This document shows positions 8,872 to 17,461 of a DNA stretch of 64,000 nt, piece by piece; the stretch's first letter is position 1, and the number at the start of each line of letters is the position of its first letter. The translations under genes were made by a program, and so were the position numbers. The notes under the pieces are model-generated. The model saw nothing but the letters and a program-made list of their open reading frames with translations, ran no database searches and had not been told where the DNA came from. The stretch comes from Massilia forsythiae (GTDB taxonomy: Bacteria; Pseudomonadota; Gammaproteobacteria; Burkholderiales; Burkholderiaceae_D). The DNA is taken from NCBI RefSeq assembly GCF_012849555.1, contig NZ_CP051685.1:6166600-6230599 (forward strand). The letters are read 5' to 3'.

Positions 8872-10314
8872 ATGCCGTTCCCCGACTTCCCGCGTTCCGG
8901 CGTCGCTGCCGCCCACCCGCGCAGGCAAGCGCGCTTGCCTGCACCCCCGCGCGCCTCGCTGGCGGCGCTGGCCATGCTGTGCGCGCTCGCCGCCTGCAAG
9001 TCCTTGCCGGAAGTCGACCCGGGGACGCCGGCCAAGGCCGCGCCCACCATCGAGACCCCGCGCGGGCAGCTGCCGCCGAAGCAGGCCTCGGCCCTGGTGG
9101 CCAGGCGCTGGGCCAACGCCAGCACCGACCTGAAGTCGCTGGCGGCGCTGGAAGAACAGGCCACCGGCATCCCGCTGATCGCCGGCAACCGCGTGTCGCT
9201 GCTGTTCGACGGCCCCGCCACCATGCGCGAGATGATGGCGGCGGCGCGCGCCGCCACCAGTTCGATCAACCTGGAAACCTATATCTTCGACCAGGATCCG
9301 GTCGGCATCGAGTTCGCCGACCTCTTGATCGAGAAGCAGCGCCAGGGCGTGCAGGTTAACCTGATGGTCGACGCGGTCGGCGCGCTGGCCACGCCGGGCG
9401 CCTTTTTCCAGCGCATGCGCGACGCCGGCATCCGCGTGGTGGTGTTCAATCCGGTCAACCCGGCCAAGGCCAAGGGCAACTGGGACCTCAACAACCGCGA
9501 CCACCGCAAGCTGATGGTGGTCGACGGCCGCATCGCCTTTACCGGCGGCATCAACATCAGCAGCACCTACGCCAACAGCTCGCTGTTCCGCTCCAAGCAC
9601 AAGCAGGCCAAGGTGGCGGAAGACGAGGTCGGCTGGCGCGACACCCACATCAAGATCGAAGGCCCGGCGGTGGCCGCGCTGCAGTACTCGTTCGTGGAAC
9701 TGTGGACGCGCCAGGAAGGCGGCGAACTCAACAAGGCCGACTACTTCCCCGCGCTGGCGCCGGCGGGCGACAAGCTGATGCGGGTGCTGTCGACCGAGCC
9801 GGCGTCCGACTACGCCATCTACAAATCGCTGCTGGTGGCGATCGGCGAATCGAAGAAGTCGATCCACATCACCGCCGCCTACTTCGTGCCGGACCAGCAG
9901 ACCGTCGATGCCCTGGTGGCGGCGGCCCAGCGCGGCGTGGACGTCAAGCTGGTGCTGCCGGGCGTGTCCGACCACGGCATGATCCGCTATGCCGGCCAGG
10001 CGTTCTACGACAAGCTGCTCAAGGGCGGCGTCAAGATCCACGAACTACAGATCGCGGTGCTGCATGCCAAGACCGCAGTGATCGACGGCGCCTGGTCGAC
10101 CATCGGCTCGGCCAACATCGACCGCCGCAGCTTCATCCACAACTACGAGCTGAACGTGGTGGTGGTCGACCCGGCCTTCGGGCGCGACATGGAAAGCGCC
10201 TTCAACGAGGATTTGAAGGATTCCAGGGAGGTGACGCTGGAACAGTGGCGCCACCGGCCGTGGGGCGACCGCATCCGTGAATGGGCGTCGAGCCTGGCGG
10301 GATACTGGATTTGA
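8872..10314 (+). CDS. Phospholipase D family lipoprotein, cardiolipin synthase-like
   Basis: This 480-residue protein has an N-terminal signal with a lipobox-like LAAC near residue 42. It carries two HKD motifs: H211-RKLMVVD and H398-AKTAVID, each followed by the GxxN...R strand (GGINIS, GSANID). Two HKD motifs and about 480 residues fit the ClsC/YbhO-type cardiolipin synthases or periplasmic PLD enzymes, which swap phosphatidyl groups between phospholipids. AGAGGATA precedes the ATG. It overlaps functionally with the neighbouring lipid-kinase and PAP2 genes (11199-12943), suggesting a phospholipid-turnover locus. Confidence 0.88.
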   Translation: MPFPDFPRSGVAAAHPRRQARLPAPPRASLAALAMLCALAACKSLPEVDPGTPAKAAPTIETPRGQLPPKQASALVARRWANASTDLKSLAALEEQATGIPLIAGNRVSLLFDGPATMREMMAAARAATSSINLETYIFDQDPVGIEFADLLIEKQRQGVQVNLMVDAVGALATPGAFFQRMRDAGIRVVVFNPVNPAKAKGNWDLNNRDHRKLMVVDGRIAFTGGINISSTYANSSLFRSKHKQAKVAEDEVGWRDTHIKIEGPAVAALQYSFVELWTRQEGGELNKADYFPALAPAGDKLMRVLSTEPASDYAIYKSLLVAIGESKKSIHITAAYFVPDQQTVDALVAAAQRGVDVKLVLPGVSDHGMIRYAGQAFYDKLLKGGVKIHELQIAVLHAKTAVIDGAWSTIGSANIDRRSFIHNYELNVVVVDPAFGRDMESAFNEDLKDSREVTLEQWRHRPWGDRIREWASSLAGYWI

Positions 10315-10317
10315 GCG

Positions 10318-11154
10318 TCAAATCCCGGCCGCCAGCATACCGTCCACCGCCTCGGACCAGATGTTCCCGCTGCGCAGGAATTTTTCCGTGTTCAGCAGCT
10401 GGAACTTGCCGTGCACCGTGTCCCAGCCATAGCGGTCGACCTCGATGCGCTGGTTCTCGATGCGGAGTACGTTGAACGAATTGACCTCGCCGCGCCCGCG
10501 CGTCGAGGTCGCGGTGCCGGCCTGCACCACCAGCGCCGCGTATTCGCTGATCTTGTAGCGTGCCGAGGTGTTGGCCGCGTGGCTGACGTGCATGTGGCCC
10601 GCCATCAGCAGGTCGACGCCGACTTCCGAGAACGCCTGCATCGCCATGCCGGCGCGGTCGACCAGGTCGTCGTCTTCCGATCCCGGCGGCAGGTCGAACG
10701 GGTGGTGGGTCACCACCACGCGCGTGATCTTCGGGTCCAGCCCGGCCAGCGTGGTACGGATCTTTTCCACCTGCTCCTTGTTCAGGCGCCCATCCTTGAC
10801 GGTCAGCGAGCGCGCCGTGTTCACGCCCAGCACCGCGATCTCGTCGTCGATATACACCGGATCGAGGTCGTCGGTGATGTAGCGCTTGTAGCGTTCCAGC
10901 GGCAGCACGAAGCGGCGGAACACGTTGTACAGCGAGATGTCGTGGTTCCCCGGCACCACGATCTGCGGTCCCGGCAGGGTGTCGAGCCAGGCGCGCGCCT
11001 CCTCGAACTGTTCGCTCTTGGCGCGCTGGGTCAGGTCGCCCGAGACCACCACCACGTCCGGCGCGAGTTCGTGGATCAGGTTGCGCAAGGGGTCCAGCAG
11101 CGCCGGATCGACGCGGCCGAAATGCAGGTCTGAGAGGTGGACGAGTGTTCGCAT
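10318..11154 (-). CDS. Calcineurin-type metallophosphoesterase
   Basis: All metal-binding motifs of the family are visible in this 278-residue protein: D9-x-H11 (SDLHFG), GD40 (VVVSGDLTQ), GNH71D, a THH segment and GHMH near the C-terminus. It has no signal peptide, so it is cytoplasmic. The substrate is unknown; members act on cyclic nucleotides, nucleotides or lipids. It converges with the PLD gene (three bases apart) and lies downstream of the lipid-kinase gene on the same strand. Confidence 0.9.
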   Translation of the reverse strand: MRTLVHLSDLHFGRVDPALLDPLRNLIHELAPDVVVVSGDLTQRAKSEQFEEARAWLDTLPGPQIVVPGNHDISLYNVFRRFVLPLERYKRYITDDLDPVYIDDEIAVLGVNTARSLTVKDGRLNKEQVEKIRTTLAGLDPKITRVVVTHHPFDLPPGSEDDDLVDRAGMAMQAFSEVGVDLLMAGHMHVSHAANTSARYKISEYAALVVQAGTATSTRGRGEVNSFNVLRIENQRIEVDRYGWDTVHGKFQLLNTEKFLRSGNIWSEAVDGMLAAGI

Positions 11155-11198
11155 GATGTTTCCGTTTCCATTGTTGTGGTGATAGGGTCGGCGCGGCG

Positions 11199-12149
11199 TC
11201 AGGGCGCGCCGCGGCGCGGCACCATGACTTCCAGCGCGCCGGGACGGCTGCGGTAGCGCAGCGGCGGCGCCATGATCGTCACCTCGCCGTCGGTCGCCAC
11301 GTGCAGGCGCGCGCGGTGCGTGTCGATCTCGAAGGCGGCGGCATGCAGCACGTCGACATCGCGCGATCCGCCCAGGCGGCCGCGCAGCGCATCCAGCGCC
11401 AGGCGCAGCAGGCCGAGCCGGGTCGGGCGCTGCGCCACGTACAGGCTCAGCAGGCCGGCGTCGAGGCGCTCGCGCGCCCCGATCGCCAGGCCTTGCATCG
11501 TGTAGGCATTATTACCGATGAACACGAATGGGGAGCGCCGCGCAAGGCGCGCGCCGTCCACCTCCAGGCGCATCGACAGGAACGGGTAGCGGCGCAGCGC
11601 CGCCAGCGTGGCCCACAGCGCCGCCGGCCACTTGCCGCGCCCCAGGCGGCGCTGCTGCTTTTCGCGGTCGCGCACGATGTCCGGATACAGTCCCAGGCTG
11701 GAATTGTTGAGGAACACGCGGCCGTTGACCTCGCCCACGTCGACACGCGCCGGCTCGCCCGTGGCCAGGGTGCGGATCGCGCCTTCCAGGTCGAGCGGGA
11801 TGCCGAGGTCCTTGGCGAAATGATTCAGGGTACCCAGCGGCAGCACGCCGAAGCGGATGCCGGACGGCGTATCGTCGGCCAGCAGCTGCGAGGCGACCGC
11901 ATTGATGCTGCCGTCGCCGCCGCCGGCCACCACCAGGCGCGCCCCGTCCTGGCAGGCGCGCCGCGCCGCCGCCACCAGCTCGGCGCCGCCGGCCGCCATG
12001 GTCACCTCGGCGTCGAGCCCGGCCGCCTGCAGCAGGGCGCGCAACTCCACCGCGCCCGCCTCGTCGTGGCCGCTGCCGGCGCCGGCGTTGACGATCACGC
12101 TGACCGGCTTGCATCCCGGCGCGCAATGGGGACTGGCCGCGAAATTCAT
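11199..12149 (-). CDS. Diacylglycerol/lipid kinase family protein (YegS/DagK-type)
   Basis: This 316-residue protein carries the DAGK catalytic signatures: VIVNAGAGSG at the N-terminus, GGGDGSINAV at about 76-85, and PLGTLNHFAKDLGIP at about 100-114. These bind ATP and the lipid substrate. The ATG at 12149 overlaps the stop of the upstream PAP2 gene in an ATGA junction and has AAGGAG upstream, so the two are translationally coupled. A kinase that phosphorylates diacylglycerol-like lipids next to a PAP2 phosphatase that removes such phosphates points to undecaprenol or phospholipid recycling. Confidence 0.88.
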   Translation of the reverse strand: MNFAASPHCAPGCKPVSVIVNAGAGSGHDEAGAVELRALLQAAGLDAEVTMAAGGAELVAAARRACQDGARLVVAGGGDGSINAVASQLLADDTPSGIRFGVLPLGTLNHFAKDLGIPLDLEGAIRTLATGEPARVDVGEVNGRVFLNNSSLGLYPDIVRDREKQQRRLGRGKWPAALWATLAALRRYPFLSMRLEVDGARLARRSPFVFIGNNAYTMQGLAIGARERLDAGLLSLYVAQRPTRLGLLRLALDALRGRLGGSRDVDVLHAAAFEIDTHRARLHVATDGEVTIMAPPLRYRSRPGALEVMVPRRGAP

Positions 12150-12943
12150 GGCGCGCTCCTTTCGCCATGGCGCGGGCGGCTCCAGGACGGCTTGCCGCGC
12201 GCCAGGCGCCGGCGGTGCAGCGCCGATACCGCCGTGATGCACACCGCCAGCCAGGCGCAGCTCTCGAGCGTGGCGGCCAGCACGTCGGACAGGTAGTGCG
12301 CGCCCAAGACCATGCGCGACAGCGCCACCAGCGCCACCATGCCCGCCGCCGCCACCGCCACCCGCCGTCGCCACGAGGTGGCGCCGCGCAGCAGGTAGCA
12401 GGCCAGCAGGCCGTAGAACACGGTGGCGGCCGCCGTGTGCCCGCTCGGGAAGCTGTAGGTCGCCAGGCTTACCAGCGGCTCGTCGAAGCTGGGACGGGCG
12501 CGCTGGAACACGTTCTTCAGCGCCACGTTGAGCAGCATGCCGCCCGGTACCGCGATCAGGCAGACGATCAGCCAGTAACGGGCGCGGCGGCGCCACAGCC
12601 ACAGCGCCAGCAGCGCCCCCATGATGCCGGAGCCGACGATGCCGTTCCAGTGCGTGATGAAGAACATGACCCTTGTAAAGCCGGGCGTGGCGCGCATGTG
12701 GAACCAGTGCGCCAGCTGCACGTCGAGCACGGTGATGGTATCGCCATCGACGACATCTTCGGCGAGTTCGCCGAAGGCCAGCGCCGCGAACAGGATCAGG
12801 GCCAGGCCGACGGTGAGATAGAGGCCGAATTCGCCCTCGGGCGAGAGCCGCGCCGCGACGAAACGGCGCCAGCGGGCCGGCAACGGGTCGGGTTCAAGAG
12901 TGCGTTCATCAACGTTTTCACTGGCTTGCGGCGGCTTGTCCAT
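12146..12943 (-). CDS. PAP2-family membrane phosphatase
   Basis: This 265-residue polytopic membrane protein carries the three PAP2 signatures in order: K-x6-RP (KNVFQRARP), PSGH (FPSGH) and SR-x5-H-x3-D (SRMVLGAHYLSD). It likely dephosphorylates lipid phosphates such as undecaprenyl pyrophosphate or phosphatidic acid. The ATG at 12943 is taken as start; a TTG at 12967 would add eight residues. Two LexA-type boxes lie 45-80 bases upstream and could affect this operon as well as the divergent small gene. Confidence 0.87.
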   Translation of the reverse strand: MDKPPQASENVDERTLEPDPLPARWRRFVAARLSPEGEFGLYLTVGLALILFAALAFGELAEDVVDGDTITVLDVQLAHWFHMRATPGFTRVMFFITHWNGIVGSGIMGALLALWLWRRRARYWLIVCLIAVPGGMLLNVALKNVFQRARPSFDEPLVSLATYSFPSGHTAAATVFYGLLACYLLRGATSWRRRVAVAAAGMVALVALSRMVLGAHYLSDVLAATLESCAWLAVCITAVSALHRRRLARGKPSWSRPRHGERSAP

Positions 12944-12989
12944 CGATTTTTTTCGTGACCTTGTCAAAAAACAACAATTTCTATGCAGA

Positions 12990-13024
12990 CTGGTTTTTTA
13001 TACAGTACCTGTTTTTTTATACAG
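12990..13024. promoter_or_regulatory. Two tandem LexA (SOS) boxes
   Basis: Box 2 (13009-13024) reads CTGTTTTTTTATACAG, a full match to the CTGT-N8-ACAG SOS consensus. Box 1 (12990-13005) reads CTGGTTTTTTATACAG, one mismatch. They share the direct repeat TTTTTTATACAGTAC and are 19 bp apart, about two helix turns, on the same face of the DNA. They precede the gene at 13078. Confidence 0.8.
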
Positions 13025-13077
13025 TACTTATGATATTCTTTAAGCACTCGACCAACACTACTCGAAAAGGGATCGTC

Positions 13078-13290
13078 ATGACCACTCTGAACAGCTCCTT
13101 CGGCTTGCAACACGTTCCAACCGCTTTCATGATGCGCTTCGGCCGCCGCGAAATGCTGGTAACGCGCGACTTCCGCAAGCGCTTCTACGCGGTCAATCCG
13201 ATCATCGAGTGCGATACCGGCGTCGAGCCGGGCCATGTCGAAGTGTTGCTGCTGCGCCGCTGGCTGCTGATCCTGTCGAAAGCCCATTGA
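13078..13290 (+). CDS. Small protein of unknown function, probably SOS-regulated
   Basis: This 70-residue protein starts at an ATG preceded by AAAAGGGA. It is basic (many Arg), has no membrane segment and ends in a hydrophobic patch (VLLLRRWLLILS). I do not recognise the family. The two LexA boxes 55-90 bases upstream imply DNA-damage induction. SOS-controlled proteins of this size include division inhibitors and modulators of repair, but nothing in the sequence assigns such a role. An in-frame upstream extension to 12955 would run through the LexA boxes and is rejected. Confidence 0.65.
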   Translation: MTTLNSSFGLQHVPTAFMMRFGRREMLVTRDFRKRFYAVNPIIECDTGVEPGHVEVLLLRRWLLILSKAH

Positions 13291-13423
13291 TCCTTTTTCA
13301 CGATCCATAAAGCGCATAAGGATCATCGTTTATATTCGTTTTCTTTCGTTGGGCAGGCCCCTACCCTATGGGTTCCTGCCCCGGACGCACGATCCGGGCT
13401 TCGCCCCTGTCCGAAAGAAAACG

Positions 13424-14434
13424 ATGTCCAAGAAAAAAATCGCTTCCGCCCTCGCTGCCCTACTCCTGTTGGCCCAACCGGCCGCCTTCGCCGCCGACAT
13501 CACCCTGCTCAACGTCTCCTACGACCCGACCCGCGAGCTGTACCAGGATTTCAACCAGGCCTTCGCACGCCAGTGGAAAGCCAAGACCGGCGATAACGTC
13601 ACCGTCAAGCAATCGCACGGCGGCTCCGGCAAGCAGGCGCGTTCGGTGATCGACGGCCTGTCGGCCGACGTGGTCACGCTGGCGCTGGCCTACGACATCG
13701 ACGCCATCGCCGAGCGCGGCCTGATCGCCCGTAACTGGCAGCAGCGCCTGGCCGACCGCAGCACGCCGTACGCATCGACCATCGTGTTCCTGGTACGCAA
13801 GGGCAACCCGAAGCAGATCCGCGACTGGGCCGACCTGGTCAAGCCGGGCGTGTCCGTGATCACGCCGAACCCGAAGACTTCCGGCGGCGCACGCTGGAAC
13901 CACCTGGCGGCCTGGGGCTATGCGCTGCGCCAGCCGGGCGGCACCGAAGCCTCGGCGCGCGACTACCTCGCCAAGCTGTACAAGAACGTGCCGGTGCTCG
14001 ATTCCGGCGCGCGCGGCGCCACCACCACCTTCGTCGAGCGCGGTATCGGCGACGTGCTGATCGCCTGGGAAAACGAAGCCCTGCTGGCAGTGAAGGAACT
14101 CGGCCCGGACAAGTTCGAAGTGGTGGCGCCGTCGGTCAGCATCCTGGCCGAGCCGCCGGTATCGGTGGTGGACAAGGTGGTCGACAAGCGCGGCACCCGC
14201 GCCGTGGCCGAAGCCTACCTGCAATACCTGTACAGCGCCGAAGGCCAGAAGATCGCCGCCAAGCATTACTACCGCCCGGTGGTGCAGCCTTACGCCAAGC
14301 AATACGCCGCGCAGTTCCCGGCGGTCAAGCTGTTCACCATCGACGAGGTGGCCGGCGGCTGGACCAAGGCGCAGAAGGCGCACTTCGCGGACGGCGGCCT
14401 GTTCGATCAAATCTATCAGCCAGGCAAGAAATAA
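13424..14434 (+). CDS. sbp: Sulfate ABC transporter periplasmic substrate-binding protein
   Basis: This 336-residue protein has a signal peptide (1-24, ending AAFAA). Family motifs follow: LLNVSYDPTRELY, QSHGGSGKQA, TPNPKTSGGARW and GDVLIAWENEA, which form the sulfate/thiosulfate pocket of the Sbp/CysP group. Its permease and ATPase genes are not adjacent, so it is an orphan binding protein here. The ATG at 13424 is chosen because it begins the signal peptide. A terminator follows at 14454-14486. Confidence 0.92.
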   Translation: MSKKKIASALAALLLLAQPAAFAADITLLNVSYDPTRELYQDFNQAFARQWKAKTGDNVTVKQSHGGSGKQARSVIDGLSADVVTLALAYDIDAIAERGLIARNWQQRLADRSTPYASTIVFLVRKGNPKQIRDWADLVKPGVSVITPNPKTSGGARWNHLAAWGYALRQPGGTEASARDYLAKLYKNVPVLDSGARGATTTFVERGIGDVLIAWENEALLAVKELGPDKFEVVAPSVSILAEPPVSVVDKVVDKRGTRAVAEAYLQYLYSAEGQKIAAKHYYRPVVQPYAKQYAAQFPAVKLFTIDEVAGGWTKAQKAHFADGGLFDQIYQPGKK

Positions 14435-14453
14435 TCCTTTTTGTCTCTCCCGA

Positions 14454-14486
14454 AACGTCCGGCCTCATCGGCCAGGCGTTTTTTTT
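14454..14486 (+). terminator. Intrinsic terminator after sbp
   Basis: An imperfect stem (AACGTCCGGCC with GGCCAGGCGTT, one mismatch and one wobble) is followed by eight T residues. Confidence 0.8.
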
Positions 14487-14643
14487 CGTTCTTGAAAAAC
14501 ATACTGTTTACACCATATTGTAAAAAATGACTTGAAATCCGGGATCGGGATACGATTGTCTTATTCATCAGCCTGACGTCCCGGATGTGCTCACGCATGC
14601 CGCGACGCCAGTCGTACGCCAATCCAATGCGAAGGAGCAAGTC

Positions 14644-15678
14644 ATGGCAGTGCAATTACGCAAGATCGATGAACAAGTGATGGTCATTACCGGCGCCACC
14701 AGCGGCATCGGCCTGACCACGGCGCGCATGGCCGCCGAGCAGGGCGCCAGGCTGGTGCTCGCCGCCCGCGGCGCGGACGCCCTCGACCAGCTGGCGAGCG
14801 AACTGCGCCGCCAGGGCACGCAAGTGGTCACCGTGACCGCCGACGTCGGCGACCCCAAGGACGTGGAGCGCATCGGCAAGGAAGCGATGGAACGCTTAGG
14901 CCGCATCGATACCTGGGTCAACAATGCCGGCATCTCCATCTTCGGCCGCTACGAAGACACCCCGGTGGAAGACATGCAGCGCCTGTTCCAGACCAACTAC
15001 TGGGGCGTGGTGCACGGCTCGCTGGAAGCGGTCAAGCACATGAAGCTGCACGGCGGCGGCGCCATCGTCAACCTCGGCAGCGAATTGTCGGAACGCTCGG
15101 TGCCGCTGCAGGGCATGTATTCGGCTTCCAAGCACGCGGTGAAAGCCTTCACCGAATCGCTGCGCATGGAACTGGAAAAGGACAAGGCGCCGATCTCGGT
15201 CACGCTGATCAAGCCGGCCGCGATCGATACCATGTTCACCGTGCACGCCAAGAACTACATGGACAAGGAACCGGCCCTGCCGGCGCCGATCTACGCGCCG
15301 GAACTGGTGGCCAAGACCATCCTGTACGCCGCCCAGCACCAGAAGCGCGACATCTTCGTCGGCGGCGCCGCCAAGGCGGCCTCGGCGGCCGGCTTCGCCA
15401 TGCCGCGCATCCTCGACAAGTTCATGGAAAAGTCGATGTTCGAGCAGCAGCAATCGCCGATCCCGGCTACGCCCGACCGCAGCGACGCCCTGTACGCGCC
15501 GGATGCGCAGAGCGAACTGCGCCAGCGCCACGGCGTGCCGCAGAAGGTGATCGAGAACTGTGCCTACACCGAGGCGGCAATGCGTTCGCACAAGATCGTG
15601 CCGGCCCTGATCGGCGTGGGCGCCCTGTTCGCGGTCTGGAAACTGGCGCGCCGCCCGTCCCTGCGCAACGCCTTCTGA
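14644..15678 (+). CDS. SDR-family oxidoreductase, copy 1
   Basis: This 344-residue protein is a classical short-chain dehydrogenase. It has the NAD(P) motif TGATSGIG at residues 16-23, NNAG, and the catalytic Ser/YSASK set. A C-terminal extension ends in a hydrophobic helix (IVPALIGVGALFAVWKL), suggesting membrane attachment. Start with AAGGAG upstream. The next gene is a close paralogue 13 bases downstream, so this is a tandem duplication in one operon. The substrate is unknown. Confidence 0.9.
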   Translation: MAVQLRKIDEQVMVITGATSGIGLTTARMAAEQGARLVLAARGADALDQLASELRRQGTQVVTVTADVGDPKDVERIGKEAMERLGRIDTWVNNAGISIFGRYEDTPVEDMQRLFQTNYWGVVHGSLEAVKHMKLHGGGAIVNLGSELSERSVPLQGMYSASKHAVKAFTESLRMELEKDKAPISVTLIKPAAIDTMFTVHAKNYMDKEPALPAPIYAPELVAKTILYAAQHQKRDIFVGGAAKAASAAGFAMPRILDKFMEKSMFEQQQSPIPATPDRSDALYAPDAQSELRQRHGVPQKVIENCAYTEAAMRSHKIVPALIGVGALFAVWKLARRPSLRNAF

Positions 15679-15691
15679 TAAAGGAACAAGC

Positions 15692-16714
15692 ATGTCCATC
15701 AAGCTCAAGAAACTCGACGAACAAGTGGTCGTGATCACCGGTGCCACCAGCGGCATCGGCCTGGCGACGGCCCGCATGGCGGCCGAAAAAGGCGCGAAAC
15801 TGGTGCTGGCGGCGCGCGACGGCGATGCCCTCGATACCCTGGCGCACGAGATGCGCCAGCGCGGCGTGGAAGCGGTAACGGTGGCCGCCGACGTCGGCGA
15901 ACAGGCCGACGTCAAGCGCATCGGCGACAAGGCGATCGAACGCTTCGGCCGTGTCGACACCTGGATCAACAATGCCGGTTCCAGCGTGTACGGCACCAAC
16001 GAGCAGGTGGCGCTGGAAGACATGCAGCGCGTGATGCAGACCAATCTCTGGGGCGTGGTGCAGGGTTCGCTGGAAGCGGTGAAGCTGCTCAGGGCGCACG
16101 GCGGCGGCGCCATCATCAACCTCGGCAGCGAAGTGTCGGACCGCTCGGTGCCGCTGCAGGGCACCTACGCAGCGTCCAAGCACGCGATCAAGGCATTCAC
16201 CGAATCGCTGCGCATGGAGCTGGAAAAGGACGAGGCGCCGATTTCGCTCACGCTGATCAAGCCGGCCGCGATCGCCACGCCCTTCCCCAGGCACGCCAAG
16301 AACTACATGGACAAGGAGCCGACGCTGCCGCAGCCGATCTATGCGCCGGAGCTGGCTGCAGAGACCATCCTGTACGCCGCGGAGCATCCGCAGCGCGACC
16401 TGTTCGTGGGCGGGCAAGCCAAGTTCATGTCGATCGTCTCGCAATTGCTGCCGCGCTCCACCGACCGCCTGATGCGCGCCGTCTTCTTCGGCGCACAAAA
16501 AGCCGACCAGCCTACATCGCCGGCACGGCGCGACGCCCTGCACAGCCCGGACGCGCGCCACGCACTGCGCCAGCGCGCCAGCATTGCGCACCGGGTGGTC
16601 GAGCACAGCGCCTACCTCACCGCCGTCAAGAATCCGGCGGCCACCAAGACCGTGCTGGCGGGCGGCGTGCTGCTGGCAGCGTGGGCGCTGACGCGGCGTC
16701 CGCAGCGCTCATGA
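15692..16714 (+). CDS. SDR-family oxidoreductase, copy 2
   Basis: This 340-residue paralogue of the preceding gene has the same domain plan: TGATSGIG, NNAG, YAASK, the long shared segment around TESLRMELEKD, and a C-terminal hydrophobic helix (TVLAGGVLLAAWAL). The two proteins are alike along their entire length, with most differences in the last third where the substrate pocket and tail lie. AAGGAAC precedes the ATG. Confidence 0.9.
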   Translation: MSIKLKKLDEQVVVITGATSGIGLATARMAAEKGAKLVLAARDGDALDTLAHEMRQRGVEAVTVAADVGEQADVKRIGDKAIERFGRVDTWINNAGSSVYGTNEQVALEDMQRVMQTNLWGVVQGSLEAVKLLRAHGGGAIINLGSEVSDRSVPLQGTYAASKHAIKAFTESLRMELEKDEAPISLTLIKPAAIATPFPRHAKNYMDKEPTLPQPIYAPELAAETILYAAEHPQRDLFVGGQAKFMSIVSQLLPRSTDRLMRAVFFGAQKADQPTSPARRDALHSPDARHALRQRASIAHRVVEHSAYLTAVKNPAATKTVLAGGVLLAAWALTRRPQRS

Positions 16715-16736
16715 CTCCAGTGGTTACCGCGCATTC

Positions 16737-16834
16737 GTAGGGTGGCCGGGTTTCCCGTCCACGCGTTCAAATAACGCATGCATCCGTTGAACGCGTGGAC
16801 GGCGGAGCCGCCTTGCCGGCCGCGCCCACCCTAC
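16737..16834. repeat. Nested palindromic repeat element (98 bp)
   Basis: Outer arms GTAGGGTGG (16737-16745) and CCACCCTAC (16826-16834) enclose a perfect 16-bp inner inverted repeat (16755-16770 with 16787-16802). A degraded copy lies at about 2213-2330. No coding capacity. This looks like a dispersed intergenic element of the host genome. Confidence 0.75.
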
Positions 16835-16862
16835 AATTGACACGCAGCCAGCAATGAGAAAC

Positions 16863-16897
16863 AAAAAGCCGGGCAGCGCAAGCTGTCCGGCTTTTGT
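16863..16897. terminator. Bidirectional intrinsic terminator
   Basis: A 14-bp stem with a GCAA loop is flanked by an A run on the left and TTTT on the right. It can serve the SDR operon on the plus strand and the acidic-protein gene on the minus strand. Confidence 0.85.
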
Positions 16898-16934
16898 CGT
16901 TCGTTGCGGCACCGACGGCGCCGCTTGCGCATTC

Positions 16935-17372
16935 TTACTTGCCCGGTGCCGGTCCGCGCGGCGGTTGGCTGCCGAGGAAATCGACGTCCTCATCGGTCAG
17001 CGGCAGGTCGGGAATCGATTCGATGCGGTCGGTGTCGATATCGGCGCCATCGCGCGCCAGGATGTCGCGGCCGGCCGCGGCGCGCTCGCCGGTGCCGCCG
17101 AAATCGCTGTCGCCTTCAAAAGACGGATCGCCCAGGTCGGCGCCGGCGCTGTCGTGGGCATAGCCTGCCTCGTTGTCCGAGGTGGTGCCGGTATCCAGGT
17201 GCAGCACCTGGTCGTCGTCCAGGTTGGCCGCGAAGCCCGGGCCGCCGACGACATCGCTGCCGCTGTCGGAAATGTCGCTCGGGCCGAGGGCATCGACGCC
17301 ATGGCCTTTGCCGAGGCTACGGTCGGGTGCTTCCGGGAAGTTGTCCGGATCAAGTGTACTCGTGCCAGTCAT
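16935..17372 (-). CDS. Acidic low-complexity protein of unknown function
   Basis: This 145-residue protein is very rich in Asp, Gly and Ser, has almost no hydrophobic core and is probably disordered. TTGGAG precedes the ATG at 17372. No signal peptide or motif is visible. The frame is supported by its ribosome binding site, its composition and a terminator at its end. I cannot name a family. Confidence 0.65.
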   Translation of the reverse strand: MTGTSTLDPDNFPEAPDRSLGKGHGVDALGPSDISDSGSDVVGGPGFAANLDDDQVLHLDTGTTSDNEAGYAHDSAGADLGDPSFEGDSDFGGTGERAAAGRDILARDGADIDTDRIESIPDLPLTDEDVDFLGSQPPRGPAPGK

Positions 17373-17461
17373 AAAATCTCCAATCGATACTGTGAATAAG
17401 CTGCATAACGTGGTGACAGGCTACCCGGTTTTGCGTTTTCGCGTCGCCACGCTAAGGGTGC

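Noticed and set aside
13291..13335. Hairpin TGATCCTT/AAGGATCA as a terminator after the SOS gene
   Set aside because: The spacer is over 20 bases and no T run follows directly; the evidence is too weak.
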